Source: Blasia pusilla
Taxonomy: Eukaryota > Marchantiophyta > Marchantiopsida > Blasiales
Reading direction: 5' to 3'
Length of the DNA: 64,000 nt
Assembly (NCBI GenBank): GCA_050084515.1
Contig: CM114273.1
Span: 10,788,001-10,852,000 of the forward strand
The notes beneath the pieces are model-generated. The model was not told the origin of the DNA. It worked only from the letters and a program-made list of their open reading frames with translations, and did not search any database. Within the stretch, counting starts at the first letter, position 1. Each line of letters begins with the position of its first letter. Positions 53,440 to 64,000 of this stretch are shown one piece after another. A program made the translations under genes and the position numbers.

Positions 53440-53920
53440 CCACATTATAGATTCATCTCTCTCTCAACAGTCCCTCACATGAAAATCCTCTTATTCTCTC
53501 TTTCTAGATTCATAAATCAGATCTCACATATATTTCATAGCTTTTTATTCTCTTTCATATCAAACAAAACCCACTCTCATAATGAGAAGTTTGGGACACT
53601 CACAATGTAAGGAGAACTATCTACAGCTCATCCACCTCATGGGAGCAAGTTCAACAAATAGAGATTGAGTTCTCTACACTCTCTCTCCTTTAGGTATATT
53701 ATTTCCCACTCTCCAAAGCTCTCTCCTTTTTTTCTTGTGTAGGCCAATCCCCTCTCCAACCCTAACTTTAAAGAGTGGGCCAAAGAACATCTTTCAATAA
53801 TGGGAAGTCAACCATGCTTCAAATAAGGAACCTATTTGTTCTGGCAAGTTGCTCTAAATAGACTCAAATGGGCCCTAAATTGGGGGTTCCCCACCTCTCT
53901 AATTCTGGGCCTATAGATAC
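53440..53920 (-). mobile_element. Degenerate LTR related to the copy B LTR
   Basis: Reverse-complementing copy B LTR (28450-28020) gives a series of shared landmarks. These include caaacaaaacccactctc (53564), taatgagaagtttggg (53580), caagttcaacaaatagaga (53646), ctctctctcctttaggtata (53680), cactctccaaagctctctcc (53708) and, further on, ctcaaatgggccctaaattg (53863). Identity is low but the order is preserved over about 480 bp. It is a relic of the DNMT-gypsy family or a close relative, independent of copy C. Confidence 0.6.
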
Positions 53921-54160
53921 GGATGACCACCCTCTCTCGAACACCCCACCAATACTCTTTAATCTAATATAAATCGTGTAGCATGGATATTCCTATTTCT
54001 GTCTTTGGTTCAACATGTAAAAACTTATACTTCAAATCATGATATACTATATAGTTATCTTGAAAAAAAATGGAGACAATAAATAGGTTTTTTGGAGACC
54101 AAGCTATAAAAGCATAATCCCGGTAATTTATCCCCACACAAATCCAAACTATCATACTAA

Positions 54161-54219
54161 GGTTGAATGTGGAAAAAGTATGGAAAGACTTGTCTATGTG
54201 GGCCCAACCTCTCTCCCTT
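54161..54219 (+). mobile_element. TIR element R4, left part
   Basis: Starts ggttgaatgtggaaaaagta, the family terminus, and continues gacttgtctatgtgggcccaacc as in R3. Copy C interrupts it; the remainder is at 63275-63833. Confidence 0.6.
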
Positions 54220-54724
54220 TGTCGTGCGCATACATATCTCTACACAACATAAAGAATATTAAAAAAGGCACACCCGGCCTAAAACTCCACTCTTCAATCT
54301 ACATCGGCATATCGGGCCTCGCCCACCCTGTGCTATCAAGGAATCCGGACGCTAACACCCTAGTCCTATCTCACACACATACAAGAGAGGTGCTCCAACG
54401 GCCCAACATGAGAAAGATGGCTTAGGAAAGCCATCCTCCTCTCTTATATAGGGTTGGGAAGAGCCAAAAAGTTATTCCCTTAAAAATATCCATCCCCTTG
54501 GTAACATGCGTGCACAGGTTACCATGGGCGGGAGACCTGGTCAACAAGTCACCCGGCTGTGAAAGACCTCAACCTCAAAGTTGTCAAAAATGACGTTCCT
54601 GACACAATGGATCTATCCTCAACCTCATCCGACACCGTGGGACAAAGTTACACTCAAGATAGTCCGCTAGCTCCTACACCCTATCCACGATAGATCTCGG
54701 CCTATCGGCTACTCAGATGTGACA
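54220..54724 (-). repeat. Copy C 3' LTR
   Basis: In element orientation it begins TGTCACATCTGAGTAG and ends GCGCACGACA, as in copy B (TGTCAC...TACGAC). Its first about 150 bp match the 5' LTR part at 63120-63274; the rest does not. Immediately inside, 54727-54765 repeats the LTR end motif (gtgcgcatacata, gctacacaacata). Confidence 0.75.
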
Positions 54725-54942
54725 GCTATCGTGCGCATACATATTGCTACACAACATACATCGCTGGTCACATCTACACCACACAACACCGATCTTCCCC
54801 ACACACGGGTTGATCCACATATGTATAAAAATCAACTCATTCATATACATGGAGATCACGCAACCGCCCCCCTAGTTGGCAGTTGGATCCCCCCAACTCC
54901 AGATAGAAAATATCATCTCTCTGACATGACCTACTACCCTAA

Positions 54943-55113
54943 ATACATCTTGGACAAATCCATCGTCTCGTGGGAACTACATCGAATCCATTGTCTTGTG
55001 GGAACTACATCAAGAGGGGGGGTCAGGCATGACATATGCCACCCTCGAGAACAACCATCACATACCAACATGGTGGCTGTACCCCTCGCAGATCAGCACA
55101 ACATACACCTCAA
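54943..55113 (-). pseudogene. Copy C PHD finger, broken
   Basis: Reverse reading gives LRCMLC, a TGA where Gly is expected, then TATMLVCDGCSRGWHMSCLT. After this a 29-bp tandem duplication (gatgtagttcccac...) disrupts the final R-x-W-x-C-P-x-C. It is clearly homologous to the PHD finger of copy B (27461-27610), so the finger is a family trait rather than a feature of one copy. Confidence 0.8.
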
Positions 55114-55236
55114 GCCTGCAGGTACCACTTCCAAGCTCGGATCGACTGTCTCGTCTACGTTCGGAAGATGAAATGACGCACAATTGCGCACATGATCCTT
55201 CCAAACCATACCATCGTGTCCCTCCAACATGAGGAC

Positions 55237-56430
55237 TCATGTCGGTAATATCTTGCACACACGTAGGATCATGCACCATGCAATGACATCTAGCCTGGTG
55301 GGTGCCTCCTGCTGTAAATACAAGTAATCTTCAGGATGAAACCTCCTAATCCCTGTACGATAACCTCCTCCACGAATAGTTGCGTAACTCAATGTATCTC
55401 TATGCTGAGCAATAGGTAAGTTCTCAAAGGCCATAGGCATAACTCTATGAAAAATCTCCGCCCTCTGAGAACACGCTTGTACCCACACATCTGGATCATC
55501 AAGATCTAACACCTCCGCCATGTCACGTCGAATGGCTGCAGGTAAATTTGGATCTCTCCCAAAGAGCAAAAAGTACGGTGAAAATGACGCCAAGGATGCA
55601 TGTCGGCTAAAGCGATGATTCATAGCCAACCATGGCGAATATAGGTCCCACTCCCTCAACTGTCCCCGCTGCAAGCCATACTTGCGCAATCCTCTCTTCA
55701 CGGTTTGTACCACTCTCTCCGCCAACCCAGCCGCTTCAGGATGATCTCTAGACGTGGTGCAGTGATCTATTAGCGCCTGATCACACAAGGCCTGAAACTC
55801 TCCCATGAACTCGCTACCCTGGTCAGTCAACACCTCCGCCGATGCACCAAAGTGACTAAGCACACGATCTAGAAACGCATAAGTTGTTCCCTCGCTCGCC
55901 TTGTCCGATAGTGCCACCAACTCTATCCACTTGGAGAAATGCTCCACCATGACCAACACGTACCTGTGAGGACGCCCCGTCAATGGCAAATATCCCGCAA
56001 AGTCTAAACTCCACCGATAAACTAAACCCATAATTAGAAAAGGATGTAACTACGGAGTGGGAGCATTGAAGGATACTCGCACTCTATCACATACCATACA
56101 TCTGGCCACAAACTGATGTACCCCAGTATGCATGCCGTGCCACCAGTAGTGAATCTGGAGTAAGCTATAAGTATGCTTCACACCAAAATGTCCCAACTCC
56201 TCATGGGCATGTCGCACTACATGTGCTCGCTGAGAAGTATGAGGTACCACTCGTATCCTACCACCTCCCCATACCCGCAAAATGTGAGTCCCCTCCCACC
56301 TGAACCTCTTGGCTTGCTGTAGGATCCTATCCCGCTCCCTAGCACTCACTGTGCTCGCTATGACGCCAGTGCGCAAGAACTCCACAACCTCCAAGTCGTC
56401 ATGGATAGTGTGCAAAGACCACCTCACTCA
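55237..56430 (-). CDS. Copy C integrase
   Basis: The HHCC zinc domain lies at 56427-56050 (HAHEELGHFGVKHTYSLLQI, then ARCMVCDRVRVSF). After a short break, a long frame (56031-55237) carries the DDE core. It has SLDFAGYLPLTGRPHRYVLV (Asp), EVLTDQGSEFMGEFQALCD (Asp) and AAGLAERVVQTVKRGLRKYG (Glu). Beyond it are RDPNLPAAIRRDMAEVLDLD and AFENLPIAQHRDTLSYATIR. This core is better preserved than in B. The GPY/F-like module and PHD continue in other frames to 54943. Confidence 0.88.
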
Positions 56431-56639
56431 CCTCCGGATCCAAAGACTCATCATCCAACCCCACCACAGGAGTCATCACTTGTGGTGACTCAAGTGGTAC
56501 CATAGTCAACCAACAAAGATAGGCAGATACATGCCAACCGAGCACTAGCTCCTCATCACTCTCTTTGTGCCATCGAGCTCTTGTGTCGTCTCTCTGACTC
56601 GGACATGGGTTACGACTCAACCCATCCGAATCGTGGTTC

Positions 56640-56995
56640 AGCCAACCTGGCCTATGAACCACCTCAAACTCATACTCCTGTAGTAATAGAGCCTACCTGG
56701 AAAGCTTTCCCTTAAGCTTGTCAGACTCCATCAACCACCTCAACAGCTGATGATCAATGATAATTGTGAAAGGGTTGCCGAATAAATAGCATCTGAAATG
56801 TGCCACGGCCCACACTGCAGCCAAGCACTCTCCCTCGTAGGAGCTATACTTCACCTTTGCAATGTTGTTCGATTGGCTTGCGTAAGCCACAACAAACACC
56901 CTCTCCTTGTCATTCCTCTGAGTAAGCACTGCTCCTAGACCCAACATGCTCCAATCCGTATGTAATTAGAATGGGCGATCCCTAACCGGTCTCTG
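56640..56995 (-). pseudogene. Copy C RNase H
   Basis: Reverse frame at 56947-56693: MLGLGAVLTQRNDKERVFVV, KYSSYEGECLAAVWAVAHFR and NPFTIIIDHQLLRWLM. The typical end VVHRPGWLNHDSDGLSRNP lies in the next frame (56662-56600). The HTD Asp lies just upstream at about 56960. A frameshift near 56690 and a stop upstream break it. Confidence 0.85.
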
Positions 56996-57029
56996 TAAAA
57001 TGGATGAGGACGTCAACCTGTCCTTGAGC

Positions 57030-58028
57030 TCCTAAAATTCTCGCTCCAAATCATCTCCCCATAACCAAACCTGATCAAGTCTCATCAACAAGGTCAAAGA
57101 CTTTGCGATCGCACTAAAACCCTTGATATACAGTTGATAGAAGTTTGCCAATCCAAGAAACGCTTGGACTCGACTCACATGTGTAGGGCGTGGAATCTGC
57201 GCAATAGCCTCCACCTTCATCTGCTGAACGCCTAACCCACTCGGGTATATGGTGTGTCCCAAGTACTCAATTGCTCTTGAAAGAATTTGCACTTGGCTGG
57301 ATGTAACTTCAGTCCATGTTACTGCAATCGCCGAAACACGTCCTCCAAGTATCGCTCATGCTCCTCAACCGTGGAACTGAAGATAAGAATATCATCTATG
57401 TAACATCGTACAAAATCCAAGCCAGCTAGAATCCTATCCATCACTCTCTGAAACTCTACAGGCGCGTTATTCAACCCAAATGGTAAGAACCGCCATTGAT
57501 AAAAGCAATCTCTCCCGAACTGATCTATCCCCAAGAATGTTATCTTCTCCTTGTCCTCCAACCTGATAGGAAGCTGATGATAGCCAGCACGGAGATCTAA
57601 AGTACTGAAGATCTTTGCATGCCCTACCGCATCAAAGATCTCCTCAGGAGTAGGCATGGCGTACCGATCTGACCTCGTTTGTCAGTTGATAGGACAATAA
57701 TCTCCACACATCCGCCTATCCGTCCAATTGCCATACATATCCTTCTTCGTCGGCATGACTGTGGCAGATGCATACTCCCGATGTGATAGCTCCACAAGTC
57801 CTGACTCCTGCTCTGAATCAAGGCTCGCTCCATATTAGAATACGTGTAGGGTCGATGAAAGATCGGCATATCACTAGCCAACTCAATCCGTATCCCGAGA
57901 TCCTTCAGCGTACCCAAGTCTCTCATACTAAAGGCAAAAAAACTGACAAGCCCTCTCAAAAACCTATGAACTCGCCGTTGCTCTCCTCCTATCAACTTGA
58001 GACCTATCATAGGCTCCCAAGTCTCCAT
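57030..58028 (-). pseudogene. Copy C reverse transcriptase
   Basis: RT begins FAFSMRDLGTLKDLGIRIEL (57970-57910). It continues through a damaged region (57780-57680) to MPTPEEIFDAVGHAK, FSTLDLRAGYHQLPIRLEDK, RFLPFGLNNAPVEFQRVMD, RCYIDDILIFSSTVEEHERY (Y-I-D-D at about 57400) and EYLGHTIYPSGLGVQQ. The thumb is VQAFLGLANFYQLYIKG (57180). The palm (57657-57319) is one open frame; frameshifts lie at both ends. Confidence 0.88.
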
Positions 58029-58299
58029 CGTGACTTCACTCGGAGAGGATGCAACCTCCGGCTTTGGTTTCTATGTAGCAACCCTAGCCACCTCCGCAAC
58101 AACCACTCCACTCTAACCTCCTACACCATGCTCCACATTCAAAAAATGAACATGTGCTGCTTTGGCCGCCTTTGCACTCTCTGCTCGAACGACGTCCCAA
58201 GAAGTCCATGGGTGCCTATCTCTCCTCGTCCCCTCCCCAGTCAATGCTTGTACAGACCCTGTAGGCAATGGTCCAACTCGTGGACGTGATGACATGGAT

Positions 58300-59444
58300 G
58301 ACACTCGCATCTGTCTCTGCTTAGCCATACCTAGGCTAACTATCCATGTTAGACAGTTGAGGTCCATCGCCTGCCCCAACACCTGTCTTTGGGATGCCTC
58401 AGTCATACCTGGCACGGCCGTAGTACCCGTAGCAAACCCCATGGCTCCATCTGCTATAGGCTCCTCTAATGCTCAGGTCACCTCATCTCAAATCATGCTT
58501 GGCCCTCCTTGACGAAAGGCATGGGATGCTAGGAAGCTCACCAACGTAGGTAAGGCTGCCCTCAACTCCCTCACCCTATTGGCCATCGCCAACGGTGGTC
58601 TATCATCCCGCGTCACCACTTGAGATCGACGCCCTAAGCCCAAAATAGCATCCACTGTGAGATGTGGTGCTCTCTGGACTCCATCGTATGCTCGACTCAA
58701 TACCTCTGATGGTATCAGGTTCATCCACCACAGTCGTGGACGATGGGCACGTGATCCAACTCTCGCTGCATCTAGCAACACAGCAGGTCCCAACCAAGAC
58801 CTCACCTGATGCACACTCGTCATCACACGTGTACGAGTGTTTCCCAATAACGCCACGTTCTCCAAAATATATGCTGCAGAACATGTCTAACTCTCTTGCA
58901 AGTGTTGTACTACTCGAAGCATCTCCCAAAATATCCCTGACCTCGGATCCTTCAATCCAAATCCTCGGTCTGCTGATGAATGATCGCTGGCCACGAGAGT
59001 TTTTGGAGGGGAATGCACATGCGGAGGATGTCCCAATAGCGGATGGCCATCCAGCAATCACCAAATGAATTGTGCCAACTCTATCCAGATCATGCCCCCC
59101 CACCAAAGAGATGTCGGCGGGTAATGTATGCTCATATCCTGAGTTGTAGGCAACAACTCAGGATACCTCTGGACCAATCTCGCTACGTGACGTAATGACA
59201 CTTGCCGCGCGGTCTCATCTCTCTCTACATAAAGTAAGTGATGCACCCGTATGCCCGCCTGCAATACTGCAGCCAATCCGGTGCTAATCCCTCTGAAGAG
59301 ATCTAACACCCTAACATCCTCCTCTGGACACTGCCACAACACGGGTGTGGTATCCACTGGGGTCAACGTCTCCACTCTAGGAGCCCGATCGCCACCTGAC
59401 TCTCGCTGCTCCGGGATAAAGGCATGACTCCACACCTCCCTCAC
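58300..59444 (-). pseudogene. Copy C cytosine-5 DNA methyltransferase domain
   Basis: Same enzyme as in A and B. Motif I VLDLFRGISTGLAAVLQA (59320-59265) is followed by LLYVERDETARQVSLRHVAR. Motif IV reads HLVIAGWPS at about 59048, where the catalytic Cys position and the following residues are replaced by a ~63-bp segment (58980-59046), an inverted copy of 59563-59626. Motif VI LENVALLGN (58868-58845, read as MENV at its start), then LLDAARVGSRAHRPRLWW (58790-58735), and the C-terminal MGFATGTTAVPGMTEASQRQ with VLGQAMDLN (58442-58360). The N-terminal segment before motif I (SHAFIPEQRESGG) is shared with B (SVAFAPERD). Inactive because of the inversion, a frameshift near 59110 and stops. Confidence 0.9.
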
Positions 59445-59462
59445 AAGGTCGTCGGCACTCCT

Positions 59463-60083
59463 CTATAGCTCTCGAGTCGTACCCCACAATGGTGAAGAGG
59501 TCTCGAAAACATGAGAAGAGACACCCGCCATGGCGTGTCTCTCCGTGGGACTATCCGCTACTGGGACATCCTCCGCATGTGCATTCCCCTCTAACAACTC
59601 TCCTGGCCAGCGAACACTACTTGTGAAAGCTGCCAATATGGTCACAGACTCGCCTCGCGATCGACCACCTTGTCGCGCAAACTGCACGGGTAAGTGACTC
59701 ATCCTCCCATCACCTGACCGTCACCCTGGCCGATAAGCAACGGTCTCCTCCTAGAAGTCAAGGATGAATCCTAGGGGATTTAACAATGTACTCCCCACCA
59801 ACACATCATACGACTCAGCTGGTGTCGTAATCGCACGTGTGCGCACCATAGCACTATCCGTCGCATGCTCTGGCTGGACTCTGACAACTATCTCCTGTCG
59901 AGTCATATACTGCGTGGGTGACACGGCCCCAATCAAGGTCTGTATTTGGAAGGGATAAGGCTCAATGTCGAACTTCCGTAACCCCAACGCTAAACACGCC
60001 GCCTTCCCTAACATCAAGGATTGCCCTCCTGAATCAAATAGGACGCGCTGCGGGTGGTATACTGTCCCCGTCGGACTAACCAA
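59463..60083 (-). CDS. Copy C retropepsin and linker
   Basis: Reverse frame 60083-59751: TVYHPQRVLFDSGGQSLMLG (catalytic Asp-Ser-Gly), KAACLALGLRKFDIEPYPFQ, GAVSPTQYMTRQEIVVRVQP and YDVLVGSTLLNPLGFILDF. This is an uninterrupted protease and the best preserved of the three copies. The linker (59702-59463) contains SHLPVQFARQGG, TILAAFTSSVRWPGELLEGN, AHAEDVPVADS and TTREL before the methyltransferase. The protease would mature the Gag-Pol product. Confidence 0.88.
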
Positions 60084-60098
60084 GCGAAATACTCCAGC

Positions 60099-62153
60099 TC
60101 AGTTATCCAGTAACACTACTCTAGGTGTCACCACTGCTTGCTCTATGTCCGATCGAGCTGGCATATCTACCAACTTTGTCGGCGCCGTATGCCATGACTC
60201 TATGGGGAACGTCCCGAGCACCGGCTCTGACGGCAAGTCCACCACCTCCTCAACTACCTCTGAACAAGAAGCAGTCACCTCTCCATGCTCACACAACATG
60301 GCGGCCAGCCGGAACACCTCAACTGGTCCAACTCCCAACATCACCAACTCTATGGCGGAAAATAGTGGAGTCTGACTCACTCTGGTGGCCACCTCCAACA
60401 CTATGGTCGACACTGACTCCACTCGAGCCGGCATAGGAGTTGTCACTCCAACTCCTCGTGACATCGACGTAAGTGCCTGAGCTGTAGGCACCGCTGGTTG
60501 TCGAGGCACCATCGATGGTGTGTGTAGTGCCTCCGACAATGTGAATGACTGGGGAACCCTGGCATGGAGTCCATCGGTCCCCTTCGGTGGGTCAATCTCA
60601 ACTCCACCTCTCGATGGCTCGGTGCCTCTCGCAGCACCCCGAGTCACCATTGCAGCCGCCTCAACTTGAGTTGCTTTATACATGAATCCCATACTGGCGA
60701 GATCCTCACCTGGGTCAGGGTACGAGGTAGAAGTTGGAGCCACACTAGCTGCTCGCGGCTCCGTGCCTTCCCTGAGCTGCATCATCGTCATGGCAGCAAT
60801 CCTCTGCTCCAATTGAGAGAACTGCCGGCTTTGGTGCTCCTGCTCCATCTCCTCTGGCTGGTGGTGGTCCTTTACCACCACGTACAGGAAGAACTCCCCA
60901 ACCTCCTCTAGGATGACTACCCCCAAGCCCTCGGCCTACCTATGGACGTGCCTTTGGACGAAGGTCAAAACATCTATCCCTAGTGTGACCGTATCTGTGG
61001 CAATAGTCACACTGGTACTGTGGTGGGGCCATCCTCTGGGGCTCCTTAGCAATCGGAGGCGCTTGTGGTCCTCTCCCATGCTGTGTACAGTCTCTCTACC
61101 TATATATGGGCCTCTCCACACGTCCAACAAGACAACATCGGTCCTTGTTGGGCAACATATGTAGGTACGGGTCGTTGCCTCATAGGCTCACGGTACCCGC
61201 CCTGCTCTTTGGGCACACTGGCCCGCTGCCATGATACTCGTGCTCGTTGTGGCACCTACGGGGTCACCTTTGCTCGTGGACCCGTCGACTCTCGAGAAAA
61301 TCCATCCGTCACTACCTGCTCCTCACTCATGTTGAGCTCAATACGCTCACACAACTCAAAGACCACCTTTAATGTGGGCTTTGCTGTGTGAATCAGCACC
61401 GCATCTCGGACTCTCCTCTGTAGTTCTCGGTCTAGAATCCCATACCAATACTGGACTGACTGCACCTCAGTCACTCCATACGTAGCAATGATGAGCCTCC
61501 TCATGCGCATGAATGCCTAGAGACTCTTACCCGATCGTCATTGAAAATCCTATAGACTCTTCAGCTTGTTGGTGCGTACGCCCTCGTAGCTCTTCCCCAA
61601 CTGTCGGAAGAACTCCACTGTATGCCTCGCGCCCACTAGTGGACACATACCCTGGAGCCCAATACATCCTCCAGGCATCAATCTCTACTGAATATAGTGA
61701 TCAAAACTCCATGTAGTCATCCATCGCAGGACCCTCCAAGTGCTGGAACAACCCCTTCCATGCCATGAAAGGGTTGAACCGTGTCGGGATCCGTATCTCC
61801 GGGAAGTCGCACCACGTGTCAAACTCCTGGATAAAATCATCTAAGTCGATGATGCCCACTGCACCTGAGAAACGACACTTGCCCCGATAGCCCATGTCGT
61901 CCATCTCCAGCCAAGTGATACTGTCTCCATCAGCGATCTCGTCACCAGACTCAGTGTCTAGTGATGACGATCCAGCCATAGATGGATGTCGAGGTAGCTC
62001 CTCACTGGTAACCCCTCGGTATCTCACTCCACTCCGTGTCACTCCACTACTACTGCTCGCACTACCCTGTTCTTCTGACCCCTGGAAAAACGCCGTGATG
62101 ACAACCCTGTCTGACCCGCTCAAGCAGTCAGACTTACCGAGAGTCTCCCACAT
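60099..62153 (-). pseudogene. Copy C gag
   Basis: The N-terminal frame (62153-61701) reads SSSGVTRSGVRYRG, EMDDMGYRGKCRFSGAVGII, DLDDFIQEFDTWCDFPEIRI and NPFMAWKGLFQHLEGPAMDD, collinear with copy B. After a stop, 61510-61256 gives MRRLIIATYGVTEVQSVQYW and PTLKVVFELCERIELNM (capsid C-terminal part). A zinc knuckle C-D-Y-C-H-R-Y-G-H-T-R-D-R-C lies at about 61010-60968. The long frame 60926-60099 then carries a Gln- and Glu-rich helix (QFSQLEQRIAAMTMMQLREG) and the conserved spacer domain (PLFSAIELVMLGVGPVEVFR to SEPVLGTF), ending at VVLLDN, the start of the protease region. Confidence 0.82.
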
Positions 62154-63119
62154 TCCTCACTAGCTCACCTATGCTAAAGTCAATCCCGTGATGACATACC
62201 CGGCCTCACACACACTCAACACTCGGGCTCACCATGAGCCTCCCAACTGACTCACCTAACCTAGCGACACTCTCGAGTCATACATGCGACCCCTACGCAA
62301 CAACTGCGGTATATCCACCAACATGCCACACATGAAAAGAATCTACACTCGTCACCATCATTGGACCCACCTAGCACCAGCTACTACCCGATACCCAGCA
62401 CTCTCAATCACACACGACAAGTGCGGGAAAAGGGACTCGAATGGGTAACTTGATCATGCCCTCCAACCTACGTACCATCAACACTCACTCCTCCATGTGG
62501 TATGGCAACCTCCGCAACACAACACTCTCCTCGACCAACACGTTGATCCTCCCGTCAACAGATGCGGACTACCCGTCGACATCGGCACGTGTGTCCCCAC
62601 CTCTAGCACGCCGTCGCAAACTCTCACTGGTGATCACTCATCCGAAGACGCCCCAACCATGTCGACCTAGACTACGTAAACCTACTTACCCTCTTTGGCT
62701 TTAACCATGTCATGCCCTCCTACCATGTCGGGTGCTCCCAACCACATGGGAAAAAACAAAAAAGAGAGGGCCGGGCCCTGGGCCCGTCTCCCTATGGGCC
62801 ATAATGGGGGGGGGGGGGTTCCGTCCTAAATGCGCAAAATGGGGGGCCGTGCCCCTATGCACCCTGTGCGGAGGGAGGGGGGAGGGGCGCCGTCGCCGCC
62901 CGTTCGCGCCCTAACAAACCTCCGGCCGCCTCCTGCTCTTTCCCAACCCACCCGCTTGGGTACACTCGACGCCACACCGTGCGCTACCCTCGGCTGTTGT
63001 CCCGCATCAATTCGCACCAGCAAAATGTGAGAAAAATGGACATCGCTTTCGCCCACGGCCTTCCGAATAGAAAAATGACCAACACCCGCAACACACGCAT
63101 CTCCAGGGGCTCCCGACCT
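62154..63119 (-). other. Copy C leader and diverged 5' LTR region
   Basis: No coding feature is seen between gag and the recognisable 5' LTR part. It contains a run of 13 G at 62806-62818 and GC-rich stretches at 62760-62960. As in copy B, the 5' LTR matches the 3' LTR only over its first about 150 bp, so the LTR end and primer site could not be located. Confidence 0.5.
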
Positions 63120-63833
<714 letters not shown>

Positions 63834-64000
63834 CTTTTCGTCTTCCAATCCATCTCCATATTTGTCTCTCCGGGCTCCATGTTCATAATGGGGATGGACT
63901 TGTCTATTTTTTGCAACTATGTATCCAACATATTAAAGTTAAAAGACTATTTAAGAATGTAAGGCTAGATGATTCTCTAAATACTATTAAAAGACTTAAA
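63834..64000. other. Right edge, no gene seen
   Basis: The last 167 bp contain a further R-family-like phrase (ggggatggacttgtctattt) and AT-rich DNA; no gene or RNA is recognised. Confidence 0.5.

Overview
The window looks like repeat-rich nuclear DNA of a plant-lineage eukaryote. The supporting signs are a Ty3/gypsy chromovirus with an initiator-Met-tRNA-like primer site, L1-like LINEs, TIR elements and long AT-rich spacers. Gypsy elements carrying a cytosine-5 DNA methyltransferase (DNMT) are known from charophyte algae (Klebsormidium) and, in a different retrotransposon class, dinoflagellates. I therefore favour a streptophyte alga or non-seed plant, but the species cannot be fixed from sequence alone. 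Almost no host gene is recognisable; the one candidate, a small multi-exon gene at 48.2-49.4 kb, is weak.

Layout. 1-3.9 kb: no recognised gene. 3.9-8.8 kb: copy A (minus strand), a partial DNMT-gypsy, split by a probable solo LTR at 7470-8636. 8.8-33.4 kb: an L1-like LINE (plus strand) broken by three insertions. These are a solo chromovirus LTR (8914-9909), the long DNMT-gypsy copy B (10203-28573, flanked by acctc), and a truncated chromovirus E (30581-33039, minus strand) that has replaced the LINE's RT core. Copy B itself holds chromovirus D (13885-22519), with two about 1-kb LTRs, PBS, PPT and a CCATG target duplication. D sits exactly between B's gag and protease. 33.4-47 kb: AT-rich DNA with TIR elements R1-R3, a ~180-bp tandem array and a decayed second LINE-type RT (44.5-46.9 kb). 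47-53 kb: mixed-composition DNA with the candidate gene and a strong 22-bp hairpin. 53.4-53.9 kb: a degenerate LTR. 54.2-63.8 kb: TIR element R4, split by DNMT-gypsy copy C (54220-63274, minus strand).

The biologically striking system is the A/B/C family. Its order is gag (CCHC knuckles), a conserved unrecognised domain, retropepsin (D-S-G), a Dnmt3/DRM-like cytosine-5 methyltransferase catalytic domain, RT, RNase H, integrase and a C-terminal PHD finger. A chromovirus would have a chromodomain in that last place. The element thus encodes both a DNA-methylation writer and a possible histone-tail reader. All three copies are mutated, and all three are hit at the methyltransferase's catalytic Pro-Cys-Gln motif. 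A and B have the same TAG just after the Cys; C has a ~63-bp inverted segment there.
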